From Agromyces ramosus (GTDB lineage: Bacteria > Actinomycetota > Actinomycetes > Actinomycetales > Microbacteriaceae): DNA of 64,000 nucleotides. Shown piece after piece: positions 1-9,574 of the stretch. The stretch is from positions 496,001-560,000 of the forward strand of contig NZ_SGWY01000003.1 of assembly GCF_004216665.1 (NCBI RefSeq), given 5' to 3'. A model generated the notes under the pieces. The model was not told where the DNA came from, made no database searches, and saw nothing but the letters and a program-made list of their open reading frames with translations. Each line of letters starts with the position of its first letter. The first letter of the stretch is position 1. The translations under genes and the position numbers were made by a program.

Positions 1-1889
1 AGGTCGTAGCGCTCCTGCTCCGCGATGGTGCCGAGCGCGGTGCGCGCGACGGCCGCGCCGTCGACGCTCGCGACGAGCGTGCCCGACAGCTGCGTGCCGG
101 CCTCCACCTTGGCGGGGTCGACGGTCAGCTCGACCGACCGCGACTCCCCGGCCGGGATCGTGAGCTCGTCGACGTCCATGGCGAGCACGCCCTCGGCGGC
201 GCCGTCGAGCGAGGCGGCCAGATCGAGCACGACCTCCGCGGCACCGCGGTTCGCGTACTCGATCGTCCTCACGACCGGCTCGGCCTCCTCGCCCCACGCG
301 AGCATGCCGAAGTCGCCGGAGCCCGACGCGATGAGGCCGGCGTCGACGGCGGAGTCGACGTCGACGACGCCCGACCCGCCCTGGTACGAGGTCAGCCCGA
401 CATCCGTCGCCGTGCTGATGAGGGCGGCGCGCAGCTGGTCGGCCGTGTACTCGGGGTGCTGCGACTTCAGGATCGCGGCGGCGCCGGCGACGTGCGGCGT
501 GGCCATCGAGGTTCCGCTCATCCCCACGTAGGCACCCTCGCCGGGGCTGTCGGAGGAGCGGGCGGCAGTGACGTCGCTGCCCGGAGCGACGAGCTCGGGC
601 TTGAGCGCGCCCGAGAAGGCGAGCGGACCCTGGTTGGAGAAGTACGAGAGCGCACCCGTCGGGTCCTCCACGGAGCCGACGGTGAGCGCCTGCGCTGCCG
701 CGCCCGGTGCGCCGATCGCCTCGGGTGCGCCGTTGTTGCCCGCGGCCACCACGAAGAGCGCGCCGGTCTCCTCGGAGATCGCATCGAGCGCCTCCGACAT
801 GACGTCGGTGCCGTCCGACGGCTGCGACGAGCCGAGGCTCATCGACACGATGTCGGCCCGTTCGCCGGCCCACTGCATGGCCTCGATGATCCAGGAGTCC
901 TGCCCGGAGCCGTCGGCGCCGAGCACCTTGCCGACGAGCAGGTCGGCGCCGTCGGCGACGCCACGGTGCGTGCCTCCGCTCGCCGCGCCGGAGCCCGCGA
1001 TCGTCGAGGCGACGTGCGTGCCGTGCCCGTGCAGGTCGGACGCGGGGTCGCTTTCGCTTGGCACGAAGCTCGCCGATTCGGCGGCGAGCACGCGGCCCGC
1101 GAGATCGGGGTGGGTGTCGTCGTAGCCGGTGTCGAGCACGGCGACCGTGACACCCGCGCCGGTGTACCCGTCGGCCCACGCCTCGGGCGCGCCGATCCAC
1201 GGCACGCTCGAGTCGAGCGTGGCCTGCACCTTGCCGTCGAGGTGGATCGCCTCGATGCCGCCGGCGAGCGAGACCTCCGAGCTGAAGGTGCCGACGCCGG
1301 ATGCCGCGGTGAGCGCACTCCACGTCGATGCGGCGGTGGCGTGGTCGGCGGTCGCGGCGGCGCCGCCGATGCTCTCGAGGGCGGCGCCGATCTCGACGCC
1401 GGGCAGCGGCGCGCTGAACGCGGCGGGGCCGTCGGCGAACTCGACGATCACGGGCGTCGCGCTCACGGATGCGTCGTCGTAGCCGTACTCGATGAGCTGC
1501 GAGACGTTGAAGAGGTCGCGATCGACGACGCCTGCGGCGAGGTAGGGCATGGCCGCCTGCGGCAGCACGTGCAGGTCGCCGGCGACCTCCACGGTCTGCA
1601 CGGCGGCGCCGGGCACCGCGGACTCCACGTCGACGGTGTGGGTGCCGTCGGGCAGGTCGGTCACGCGAACCCGGTCGCCGGTGATCAGGGTGACGGTGCG
1701 CGTTCCGCCCGCGACGGCGGCCGGGGAGGGGCCTGCGGTCGCGGGCGGGGCACCTCCCCCGTCGGTCGGGTCGGCGACCGCGGGAAGCGCGGCGATGCCG
1801 ACGCCCGCGACGCCGATCGCGAGGCCGCTGATGGCGGCGGCGATCGAGCGGCGACGGCGTCGTGCGGGTGTTCTGCTGCTTCGTGGCAT
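1..1889 (-). CDS. Subtilisin-family (S8) secreted serine protease, C-terminus cut by window edge
   Basis: This frame is open from an ATG at 1889 to the left edge of the window, giving at least 629 residues with no stop. The N-terminus (MPRSSRTPARRRRRS, then a hydrophobic stretch ending near ALPAVA) looks like a signal peptide. All three subtilase catalytic motifs are visible: Asp253 in VAVLDTGYDD, His289 in HGHGTHVAS and Ser461 in GMSGTSMATPHVAG. The order D-H-S and the spacing fit family S8. The part before Asp253 probably includes a propeptide. A GAGAGG sequence lies just upstream of the start. The gene is divergent from the TrmB-like regulator, with 82 bases between the two starts, so that regulator may control it (inference). 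The substrate is unknown, and domains after the protease core are only partly visible. Confidence 0.93.
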   Translation of the reverse strand, partial: MPRSSRTPARRRRRSIAAAISGLAIGVAGVGIAALPAVADPTDGGGAPPATAGPSPAAVAGGTRTVTLITGDRVRVTDLPDGTHTVDVESAVPGAAVQTVEVAGDLHVLPQAAMPYLAAGVVDRDLFNVSQLIEYGYDDASVSATPVIVEFADGPAAFSAPLPGVEIGAALESIGGAAATADHATAASTWSALTAASGVGTFSSEVSLAGGIEAIHLDGKVQATLDSSVPWIGAPEAWADGYTGAGVTVAVLDTGYDDTHPDLAGRVLAAESASFVPSESDPASDLHGHGTHVASTIAGSGAASGGTHRGVADGADLLVGKVLGADGSGQDSWIIEAMQWAGERADIVSMSLGSSQPSDGTDVMSEALDAISEETGALFVVAAGNNGAPEAIGAPGAAAQALTVGSVEDPTGALSYFSNQGPLAFSGALKPELVAPGSDVTAARSSDSPGEGAYVGMSGTSMATPHVAGAAAILKSQHPEYTADQLRAALISTATDVGLTSYQGGSGVVDVDSAVDAGLIASGSGDFGMLAWGEEAEPVVRTIEYANRGAAEVVLDLAASLDGAAEGVLAMDVDELTIPAGESRSVELTVDPAKVEAGTQLSGTLVASVDGAAVARTALGTIAEQERYD

Positions 1890-1971
1890 GGGGGAACCTC
1901 TCGCATGGTTGTGCTGGCTTGCTCAGCAACCTGTCATACGGCCGTGGCTATCGTGGTGGCGGAGAGATGCC

Positions 1972-2979
1972 ATGGCTGCCATCCGCCACGGCCCCGTCGA
2001 TGGAGAGGTGCCCGTGCTCGAGGCGATCGGACTGGACGACGAGCACACGTCGGTCTACCGGCTGCTGCTGACGACGCCGTCGGCGGATGTCGGCGAGATC
2101 GCCCGCGCCGCCTCGATGCCGGTGCCGCGCGTGCAGGCGGTCGTCGACGAGCTCGAGCGGCTCGGACTGCTGGCCCGTCAGGCCTCCGCGCAGGATCGCG
2201 TGGTCGCCTCCCCACCGTCGCTGGCGCTGCGGCCGATGCTCCTCGAGCGGGAGCGTCGACTCACCGAGGCGCACGAGGCGCTCGTGCAGCTCAGCGAGCT
2301 CTACCGCCGGGGTGCCGTGCAGCGCGACGTGCCCGACGTGGTCGACGTGGTGCTCGGCCCCGATGCGGTGCGTCAGCGGCTGGGCCAGCTGCAGGCCGCG
2401 GCGGCGAGCCGCGTCGACGCGTTCGTGCTCCGGGACATCGCCCTGTTCGACGGCAGCGAGAACACCGAGGAGGATCGCGCCCTCGCGCGCGGGGTCCGCT
2501 ACCGGGTGGTCGTGGAGGCTCCCGTGCTCGAGCGTCCGGGGTTCCTCGACCAGGCACGTTCGGTGATGCCGCTCGGCGAGGAGATCCGCGTGCGGCCGGG
2601 CCTGCCGACCCGGCTGTTCGTGGCCGACGGCGACCTCGCCCTCCTGCCGATGCACTCGCACGGCGAGCAGAAGGTCTCGGGTGCGCTGCTGGTGCATCCG
2701 AGCGGCCTCCTCGACCTGGTGAACGCGATGTTCGAGGAGACCTGGCGCACGTCGATCCGGGTGGTGGAGGGCGACACCGGGCTCGCGCCCGACGAGGACG
2801 CCGTCGACCGCGACCTGCTGAACCTGCTGATGATCGGCATGACGGATGCCGCGGCCGGCGCGCAGCTGGGCATCTCGGTGCGCACGGTGCAGCGACGGGT
2901 CGCCGAGCTCATGGAGAAGGCCGGCGTGACGACCCGAATCCAGCTCGGCGCGGAGGCAGTCCGACGCGCCTGGATCTGA
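1972..2979 (+). CDS. TrmB-like / LuxR-type helix-turn-helix regulator
   Basis: This 335-residue protein has two DNA-binding-like ends. Residues about 10-65 (LEAIGLDDEHTSVYRLLL..., GEIARAASMPVPRVQAVVDELERLGLL) form a TrmB/MarR-like winged helix. The last 60 residues (MTDAAAGAQLGISVRTVQRRVAELMEKAGV) resemble a LuxR-type helix-turn-helix. The middle part resembles the PLD-like effector region seen in actinobacterial TrmB-like regulators. The ATG at 1972 was chosen because GGAGAG lies five bases upstream; the frame is open further upstream without a comparable site. It is divergent from the S8 protease, which is its most likely target. The ligand is unknown. Confidence 0.85.
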   Translation: MAAIRHGPVDGEVPVLEAIGLDDEHTSVYRLLLTTPSADVGEIARAASMPVPRVQAVVDELERLGLLARQASAQDRVVASPPSLALRPMLLERERRLTEAHEALVQLSELYRRGAVQRDVPDVVDVVLGPDAVRQRLGQLQAAAASRVDAFVLRDIALFDGSENTEEDRALARGVRYRVVVEAPVLERPGFLDQARSVMPLGEEIRVRPGLPTRLFVADGDLALLPMHSHGEQKVSGALLVHPSGLLDLVNAMFEETWRTSIRVVEGDTGLAPDEDAVDRDLLNLLMIGMTDAAAGAQLGISVRTVQRRVAELMEKAGVTTRIQLGAEAVRRAWI

Positions 2980-3163
2980 TCGAGCGCTCGGCGGCGGCGG
3001 GGGCAGCTCCAGAGGAACCCTCAGCATTCCCTTGACACGCGCGGCCGGTCGCAGGAGGCTATGCCCTAGGGTCCGCAGTGAGCTCCAGAGACGTGGCGAG
3101 CATCGGGCATTCACGACGACAAGTCACGACGATTCTGGCCGGGGACGGACCGGAGGAGTCGTC

Positions 3164-6100
3164 ATGACTGGAACGCGTTCCCTCTCCCATCGCCTGGTCT
3201 TCGGTGTCGCCGCGCTGGCGGTGGTGTTCTCGATGCTGGGACCCGTCGGCGCGAATGCTGCGCAGGATGACGCCGGCGCCCTGGACATGTACACCGCGGA
3301 CGTCACTGCGGCCCAGGCGGCGGAGTTGTCCGCGGCAGGCTTCGACGTCGCCGCGAGCCGGGCGACCGAGGACGGTCTCAGCATCGACGTCGTGCTCACC
3401 GAGCAGGAGGCGAAGGGCCTTCAGCAGCGCGGTGTGAACGTCCACGTCAAGAAGAACAAGGACGGCAAGTCCGCGAAGCAGCTGGCGGCGGAGCAGGCCG
3501 CGTCGGGCTTCGACGTGTGGCGGTCGTGGGACGAGCCCGGCGGCATCCGCGACGAGCTGTACCAGGTCGCGAAGGACAACCCGCAGCTCGTGAAGCTCGT
3601 GGTGCTCGGGCACACCTACCAGGGGCGCGAGATCATCGCGATGAAGCTCACGCAGGGCGCCAGGGGCATCGCCGACGGAAGCCGGCCGGCCGTGCTGCAC
3701 AGCTCGACGCAGCACGCCCGGGAGTGGATCTCCACCGAGGTGAACCGGCGGCTGATGCACTGGTACATCGACGAGTGGCGGGCCAACGACAAGGAGACCA
3801 GGAACCTCCTCAGGAACAACGAGCTCTGGTTCGTGCTCGTGGCCAACCCCGACGGATACCAGTACACGTTCGACCACGAGCGACTGTGGCGCAAGAACCT
3901 GCGCGACAACGATGGCGACAACCAGATCACGCGGGCCGACGGCGTCGACCCGAACCGCAACTTCCCCGAGCACTTCGGGTACGACGAGGAGGGCTCGTCG
4001 TCGCAGACCTCGAGCGACACCTACCGCGGTCCGTCCGCGGCATCCGAGCCCGAGACACAGGCGATGATCTCGCTGCTCGACCGCGGCGACTTCGAGTTCC
4101 AGATCAACTGGCACTCCTTCGGGCAGTGGCTGCTGTATGCGGAGGGCTGGCAGACGGGCACGCCCACCGCGGACGACCCGATCTACTACGCGCTGTCGGG
4201 CAACCGCGACAACCCGGCGATCCCCGACTTCGAGCCGGGCCTGTCGTCGGACGTGCTGTACGTGACGAACGGCGAGACGACCGACTTCGCACACGTGCAG
4301 CGCGGGACGCTCGCCTGGACGCCCGAGCTCGGCGAGGGCGACGACGAGGGCGGGTTCGTATTCCCCGACGACGAGGCGCAGGTGCAGGCGGAGTTCGAGC
4401 GCGTGCTGCCCTACTCGCTCGACGTGGCGAAGTCGGCGGCCGACCCCGACGACCCGGTGTCGCACCTCGGCCTCGAGACGAAGCCGTTCTACCTGAAGAG
4501 CGACGACACCTACAAGTACGGGCTGCCGCTCTCGAACTTCACGTTCGACTACTCGTACGGCGACCCGCAGGAGGTGCGCGTGCTCGCCAAGCGCAGCCTC
4601 GGCGACGTCACGCTGAAGTACTCCATCAACGGCGGCGACCCCGTCAGCGCGACGACCGGAGAATGGAACGGCGGCGACCGCTACGGCGGCAGGACCGACG
4701 TCTACTATCGCGTCGTGAGCGGCCTCGTCACCGGGACCCAACCCGGCGACAGCGTCGAGGTCTGGTTCGAGGGCGGCGGAGAGACGAGCGACTCGTTCAC
4801 CTACCAGGCGGTCGAGGAATCGGCCGACGACGTGCTGATCGTGGCGAACGAGGATTACACCGGCGCCTCGCCGGTGCAGGGCGTCGCGGCCCCGAATTAC
4901 CTCTCGTACTACGAGGATGCACTCGCGGCCAACGGCGTCGGATACGACGTCTACGACGTCGACGCCCGCGGGCGGATCGCGTCGGACAACCTGGGCGTCC
5001 TCTCGCATTACGACGCCGTGATCTGGTACACCGGCGACGACATCATCACGCGCACGGCCGGGTGGGCCGGCGGCAACGCCTCACGGCGGGCGATGGACCA
5101 GATCCTCGAGGTGCGCGACTTCCTGAACGAGGGCGGCACGGTGCTCTACACGGGCAAGTACGCGGGATTCCAGTTCTCCGCGAACACCGAGCAGCTCTAC
5201 GACCCGACCGCGGCGGATGAGCAATGCTCGGCGAGCCCGGACGTTGCGGCCCGCTGTCGCCTGCTCGGGGGTTCGCCGTCGAGCGATCTCACGAACGACA
5301 CTCTGCAGTACTGGCTCGGGGCGTACCTCCTCGTCGACGACGCGGGCACGACGGACGAGGGCCTGCTCGACGTCCTCGGCGTGGACACGCCGTTCACCGG
5401 TCTCGACTGGGGCTTCAACGGCGCGGACAGCGCGGGGAACCAGGACCACAGCGACTCGTTCATCACGACCAGCGGCATCCTGCCAGTGGCGCAGTACCCG
5501 CAGTTCGAGAGCTGGGTCGCGGGACGATGGGACCGCGAGGGCGGACCGTTCGAGCCTCACACCGGCGACGCGTACGCCTACTCGCAGATCGGTGACGTGT
5601 CGTACAAGCGGCTGACGCGCACGATCGACGTCCCGGCCGGCGGCGCCACGCTGTCGTTCTGGACGTCGTACGACACCGAGGCCGACTGGGACCACCTGAT
5701 CGTCGAGGCCCGCACCGCAGGCGGCGACGACTGGACGACGCTGCCCGATGCGAACGCGAACACGACGCAGAGCACCGGCGACAGCTGCCCGGAGGGGTGG
5801 CGCGAACTGCACCCGCAACTCGATCACTACCAGACGGTCGTCGACGCGACGACGTGCGACCCGACCGGCACGACCGGCGAGTGGAACGCGGCATCCGGCA
5901 ACTCGAGCGGCTGGCAGCAGTGGTCGGTCGACCTGTCGGCGTACGCCGGCGGCCAGGCGGAGGTCTCGATCGGGTACGTCAGCGACTGGGCCTTCCAGGG
6001 GCTCGGCGTCTTCGTCGACGACATCGAGGTGTCGACCGGCCAGGGCACGACCTCGTTCGAGAACGGCGACACCGGCGGCTGGGAGATCACCGGGCCGCCG

Positions 6101-6277
6101 CCGGGCAGCGCGCCGAACCCGAACAACTTCATCATCACGACGGCTGCGGGATTCCCCGAGGCCGCAGTGGTGGCCACGCCGCACTCGCTGACGAGCGGCT
6201 TCGGGTTCGAGGGCATCACCGATGCGGCCACCCGTGCCGCATGGATGGACCGCGCACTGGATCACCTGCTCGACTGA
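3164..6277 (+). CDS. Secreted M14-family zinc carboxypeptidase with C-terminal accessory domains
   Basis: The protein has 1037 residues. A signal peptide (hydrophobic VFGVAALAVVFSMLGPV, cleavage near ANA-AQ) is followed by a short propeptide-like segment. The peptidase domain carries the M14 zinc ligands His184 and Glu187 (QHAREW), His317 (NWHSFGQW) and the catalytic Glu388 (TPELGEG). It should cut C-terminal residues from peptides outside the cell. After residue 440 come a beta-rich domain, a flavodoxin/ThuA-like region (YLSYYEDALAANGVGYDVYD...) and a C-terminal MAM-like or immune-inhibitor-A-like region (TLSFWTSYDTEADWDHLIVE). The ATG at 3164 follows GGAGGAG at 3152-3158 and starts the signal peptide exactly, although the frame is open upstream to 3032. 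The C-terminal assignments are by resemblance only. Confidence 0.93.
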   Translation: MTGTRSLSHRLVFGVAALAVVFSMLGPVGANAAQDDAGALDMYTADVTAAQAAELSAAGFDVAASRATEDGLSIDVVLTEQEAKGLQQRGVNVHVKKNKDGKSAKQLAAEQAASGFDVWRSWDEPGGIRDELYQVAKDNPQLVKLVVLGHTYQGREIIAMKLTQGARGIADGSRPAVLHSSTQHAREWISTEVNRRLMHWYIDEWRANDKETRNLLRNNELWFVLVANPDGYQYTFDHERLWRKNLRDNDGDNQITRADGVDPNRNFPEHFGYDEEGSSSQTSSDTYRGPSAASEPETQAMISLLDRGDFEFQINWHSFGQWLLYAEGWQTGTPTADDPIYYALSGNRDNPAIPDFEPGLSSDVLYVTNGETTDFAHVQRGTLAWTPELGEGDDEGGFVFPDDEAQVQAEFERVLPYSLDVAKSAADPDDPVSHLGLETKPFYLKSDDTYKYGLPLSNFTFDYSYGDPQEVRVLAKRSLGDVTLKYSINGGDPVSATTGEWNGGDRYGGRTDVYYRVVSGLVTGTQPGDSVEVWFEGGGETSDSFTYQAVEESADDVLIVANEDYTGASPVQGVAAPNYLSYYEDALAANGVGYDVYDVDARGRIASDNLGVLSHYDAVIWYTGDDIITRTAGWAGGNASRRAMDQILEVRDFLNEGGTVLYTGKYAGFQFSANTEQLYDPTAADEQCSASPDVAARCRLLGGSPSSDLTNDTLQYWLGAYLLVDDAGTTDEGLLDVLGVDTPFTGLDWGFNGADSAGNQDHSDSFITTSGILPVAQYPQFESWVAGRWDREGGPFEPHTGDAYAYSQIGDVSYKRLTRTIDVPAGGATLSFWTSYDTEADWDHLIVEARTAGGDDWTTLPDANANTTQSTGDSCPEGWRELHPQLDHYQTVVDATTCDPTGTTGEWNAASGNSSGWQQWSVDLSAYAGGQAEVSIGYVSDWAFQGLGVFVDDIEVSTGQGTTSFENGDTGGWEITGPPPGSAPNPNNFIITTAAGFPEAAVVATPHSLTSGFGFEGITDAATRAAWMDRALDHLLD

Positions 6278-6347
6278 GCGATGATCGGATGTCGCGTGGC
6301 GGGTCGCCCGCCGCGCGGCATCCGCATGCACCGGGTACCGTACTCGC

Positions 6348-7169
6348 ATGCAGGTGACCCGCCTCCGCGTGTATCCCGTCAAGTCGTTCGCCGGCGCCGA
6401 CGTCGGTTCGGCGACCGTGCTGCCGTGGGGGCTCGAGGCCGATCGGCGGTGGGCCGTCGTCGACCCCGAGGGGGAGCTGGTCACCGCTCGCGAGGCCAAC
6501 GGCCTGCTCGCGCTCACGGCGGAGGTGCTCGCCGACGGCGGGCTCCTGCTCGCCGATCGCGACGCCGGGGGCGAGCCGCTGCGGGTCGACGTCCCGACGG
6601 ATGCCGCGCCCGTCGCCGTGGGGCAGTCGCGCCAGGGCACGGCATTGCCCGCGGGTTCGGAGGCCGATGACTGGCTCGGCATCCGCCTGGGCCGGCGGGT
6701 GCGGCTGATCTGGCAGCCGGATCCCCGAGCGCGTCCGGTGGACCCGGCCAGAGGCGGCCTGCCGGGCGATCGGATGACGCTCGCCGACGCCGCGCCGCTG
6801 CTGCTCGCGAGCGAGTCCTCCCTCGCCCAGCTCGACCGCTGGACCGACGAGTCGACGCCCCCGATCGACATGCTGCGCTTCCGGCCGAACGTGATCATCG
6901 ACGGCGACCCCGACGCGCCGTTCGCCGAGGACGGCTGGCCGTTCGTGCAGCTCGGCGACGTGCGGTTCCGCGTGAGCGGCACGTGCGACCGCTGCGTGAT
7001 GACGACGATCGACCCGATCACGCTGGCGCGTGGCAAGGAACCGATCCGCACGCTCGCGAAGCACCGCAAGTGGGACGGCAAGACCTGGTTCGGCGTCTGG
7101 CTCGTGCCCGACCTCGCGGGTTCACCGGCCGACGTGATCGCCGTCGGCGACGAGGTGCGCCCGGGCTGA
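6348..7169 (+). CDS. MOSC domain-containing protein (mARC-like)
   Basis: This protein of 273 residues has a MOSC N-terminal beta-barrel (MQVTRLRVYPVKSFAGADVGSA, residues 1 to about 110) and a C-terminal MOSC domain with the conserved CDRCVMTTIDP motif near residue 213. The family binds molybdenum cofactor; eukaryotic relatives and bacterial YcbX reduce N-hydroxylated compounds. Nothing in the sequence indicates the substrate. The gene ends five bases before the convergent ZIP transporter gene, so no separate terminator fits between them. Confidence 0.9.
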   Translation: MQVTRLRVYPVKSFAGADVGSATVLPWGLEADRRWAVVDPEGELVTAREANGLLALTAEVLADGGLLLADRDAGGEPLRVDVPTDAAPVAVGQSRQGTALPAGSEADDWLGIRLGRRVRLIWQPDPRARPVDPARGGLPGDRMTLADAAPLLLASESSLAQLDRWTDESTPPIDMLRFRPNVIIDGDPDAPFAEDGWPFVQLGDVRFRVSGTCDRCVMTTIDPITLARGKEPIRTLAKHRKWDGKTWFGVWLVPDLAGSPADVIAVGDEVRPG

Positions 7170-7174
7170 CGTTC

Positions 7175-7966
7175 TCACGCCAGCGAGAGCACGAACGACA
7201 GCACGAACCCCGCCGCCGTGCTCAGCGCCACCGCCGGCCCGCCGTGCTCATAGGCCTCGGGCATGATCGTGTCGGCGAGGGCCGCGATGACGGCGCCGGC
7301 CGCGAAGGCCAGCGGCAGCGAGACGAGCTCGGGGTCGCTGCCCGAGAGCGGACCGGCGCCGACGACCACGGCGAAGACGAGCAGCACTCCGCAGGCGGTC
7401 CACAGGCCCATGATCTGCAGGATGGAACGGCCCTGTTCGCGCATCGATGCCGATCCCACCAGCGCCTCCGGCAGGTTGGAGACGAAGATGGCGGCGAGCA
7501 GGGCGATGCCGCCGGTCCCCTCGGTCAACGAGATGCCGAGGGCGAGGTTCTCGGGGGCGCCGTCGAGGGTGGCGGCCGCGAGCAGCGCCAGGCCCGCCGA
7601 GCCGCGCACCGACACCGCCGTCGCCGGGCGGTCGGCGGCAGCGGCATCCGTGTCGAGCTTCGCGCTGCCGCGATACTCGTCGGCCGGTTTCGGGCTCGAC
7701 GTCGGCTGCGCCCATCGGTCGAGCAGGGCGCTGAGTCCCGTGAACACGGCCGCGCCCGCGAACAGGCCGATGCCCGCCCGCCAGATCCCGCCGCGCTCGT
7801 AGGCGTCCTCGAAGAGCTCGAAGGCCAGCGCCGTGATCAGGGCGCCCGCCGCGAACGACAGCATCACCGCGAGGAACCGCTTCGGCAGCTTGAAGCGCGC
7901 TCCGATGAACGCCCCGATGACCAGGGCGCTCGAGGCCACCACGCCGTAGAGGAGCGCCGTCCACAT
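7175..7966 (-). CDS. ZIP-family divalent metal transporter
   Basis: This membrane protein of 263 residues has about eight predicted hydrophobic helices. ZIP-like stretches include SFAAGALITALAFELFEDAYE and GAPENLALGISL, whose acidic and histidine-equivalent positions fit helices IV and V of the family. A variable loop rich in charged and Ala residues separates the first three helices from the rest, as is usual for ZIP proteins. It probably moves zinc or a similar metal across the cytoplasmic membrane, but the metal cannot be read from the sequence. The ATG at 7966 (MWTALLYGVVASS) was chosen because it starts directly at the first helix; the open frame extends to 8179 but that part is Arg-rich and not helix-like. 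Confidence 0.87.
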   Translation of the reverse strand: MWTALLYGVVASSALVIGAFIGARFKLPKRFLAVMLSFAAGALITALAFELFEDAYERGGIWRAGIGLFAGAAVFTGLSALLDRWAQPTSSPKPADEYRGSAKLDTDAAAADRPATAVSVRGSAGLALLAAATLDGAPENLALGISLTEGTGGIALLAAIFVSNLPEALVGSASMREQGRSILQIMGLWTACGVLLVFAVVVGAGPLSGSDPELVSLPLAFAAGAVIAALADTIMPEAYEHGGPAVALSTAAGFVLSFVLSLA

Positions 7967-8100
7967 GCGCCCAGTATCGCCACGCTCGGCTGCGGCGGCA
8001 CCGGCTTGCGCCCGACCGCCGCGCTGTGCTGCGCGCGGCACGGCGCCGCCGCGCGGCGTCGCTCCTCGACATCCGCTCGGCGCCGTCGTACGGTTCAGGA

Positions 8101-9561
8101 ATGGACAGCGCCGTCGCCGCGATCGCCGAGTGGATGCCGCGGCAGCGGTGGTTCGGAGGCAAGGGCCATGCGCCCGCACTCCGCCTCATCGGCGCGTTCG
8201 ACCTGCCCACGGCCGAGGAGGACGCGCGCGTCCGCACGCTGCTCGTGATGGACGATGCCGCGGAACCGCCGATCCTTTACCAGGTGCCGGTCGTCGAGCG
8301 CGCGGTGCGGCAGCATTCGCCCGCGGCATCCGACCACCTCATCGGACGGCTGTCCGAGGGCGGCTTCCTCTACGACGGACCGCACGACCGGGCCTACACC
8401 GACGCGCTGCTCGACCTCATCGTGGGCGAGGGACGCGCCGCCTCGGCAGGCGCGGTTGCCTCGGGCCGGTACTCGGGCGGCGAGGAGGATCGCGGCGGCG
8501 GCGCCGCGGCATCCGCTCGACCGCCGCTGAGCGCCCCGGCGACGGTACTCGGCGGCGAGCAGTCGAACACGTCGATCATCTACCGCCCTGCGGAGTCGGC
8601 GCCGGTGATCTGCAAGGTGTTCCGGCAGCTGCACCACGGCGACAACCCGGATGTCACGCTGCAGACCGCGCTCGCGGCGTCCGGCTCCCCGCACGTACCG
8701 GCGAGCGTGGGCGACGTGCACGGCGAGTGGGACGACGTCGGGCAGCCCACCGGGCGAGCCCGGGGACACCTCGCGTTCGCGCAGGAGTTCCTGCCGGGCG
8801 TCGAGGACGCGTGGCGCGTGGCGCTCACTGCGGCCGCCACCGACTCCGCGTTCACCGACGAGGCCCGAGCGCTCGGCGCCGCGGTCGCCGAGGTGCACCT
8901 CTCACTGCGCGAGCTGTTCCCTCGCGAGCAGCCGTCGGAGGAGCTCGTCGACCGCATCACCGCCGCGTGGAGCCGGCGCCTCGGCATCGCCGTGGCGGAG
9001 GTGCCCGAGCTCGGCGCGCAGCGCGCCGCGATCGAGGCGGTCTACGCCCGAGCGCAGGCCGGCGCGTGGCCCGAGCTGCAGCGGATCCACGGCGACCTGC
9101 ACCTCGGACAGGTGCTGCTCGTGCCCGGCCGCGGCTGGGTGCTGCTCGACTTCGAGGGCGAACCGCTGCGCCCCATGCACGAGCGCTGCCGTCCCGACCT
9201 GCCCGCGCGCGACGTCGCCGGCATGCTCCGGTCGTTCGACTACGTGGCCGGCTCGACCGCGATCGCCCTGCCGGAGCGCGCCGAGGCGGCGGTGGCCTGG
9301 GCGGATGCCGCCCGGCACGCGTTCATCGACGGCTACGTCGCGGCATCCGGTCTCGACCTGTCGGCCTACCGCGACTTGCTCGCCGCGTTCGAGCTCGACA
9401 AGGCCGTGTACGAGGCGATCTACGAGGCCCGCAACCGCCCGACATGGGCGGCGATCCCGCTGCACGCGATCATGAGCCTGCTCGAGTCGGGCCCGCTGCG
9501 GGCGTCACCGGATGCCTCGGCGCCCGACAGACCCGAGCCGTCCACGCCCTCGATGGCATAG
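8101..9561 (+). CDS. mak: Maltokinase
   Basis: This protein of 486 residues matches actinobacterial maltokinases (Mak/Pep2), which phosphorylate maltose to maltose 1-phosphate with ATP, feeding GlgE-type alpha-glucan synthesis. The N-terminal cap starts MDSAVAAIAEWMPRQRWFGGK, with the typical RWFGGK. The kinase lobe has the aminoglycoside-phosphotransferase-like catalytic loop IHGDLHLGQVL (Asp332) and the metal-binding LDFEGEP. The ATG at 8101 is the only start that begins the conserved cap. In many actinobacteria mak is fused or adjacent to treS or glgE; neither is seen here, so the gene is an orphan in this window. Confidence 0.9.
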   Translation: MDSAVAAIAEWMPRQRWFGGKGHAPALRLIGAFDLPTAEEDARVRTLLVMDDAAEPPILYQVPVVERAVRQHSPAASDHLIGRLSEGGFLYDGPHDRAYTDALLDLIVGEGRAASAGAVASGRYSGGEEDRGGGAAASARPPLSAPATVLGGEQSNTSIIYRPAESAPVICKVFRQLHHGDNPDVTLQTALAASGSPHVPASVGDVHGEWDDVGQPTGRARGHLAFAQEFLPGVEDAWRVALTAAATDSAFTDEARALGAAVAEVHLSLRELFPREQPSEELVDRITAAWSRRLGIAVAEVPELGAQRAAIEAVYARAQAGAWPELQRIHGDLHLGQVLLVPGRGWVLLDFEGEPLRPMHERCRPDLPARDVAGMLRSFDYVAGSTAIALPERAEAAVAWADAARHAFIDGYVAASGLDLSAYRDLLAAFELDKAVYEAIYEARNRPTWAAIPLHAIMSLLESGPLRASPDASAPDRPEPSTPSMA

Positions 9562-9574
9562 CGATCGTCGGCCG

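Noticed and set aside
456-3035. 859-codon plus-strand frame across the protease and regulator
   Set aside because: It runs antisense through the S8 catalytic motifs and out of frame with the regulator, has Arg/Gly-rich composition and no start site.
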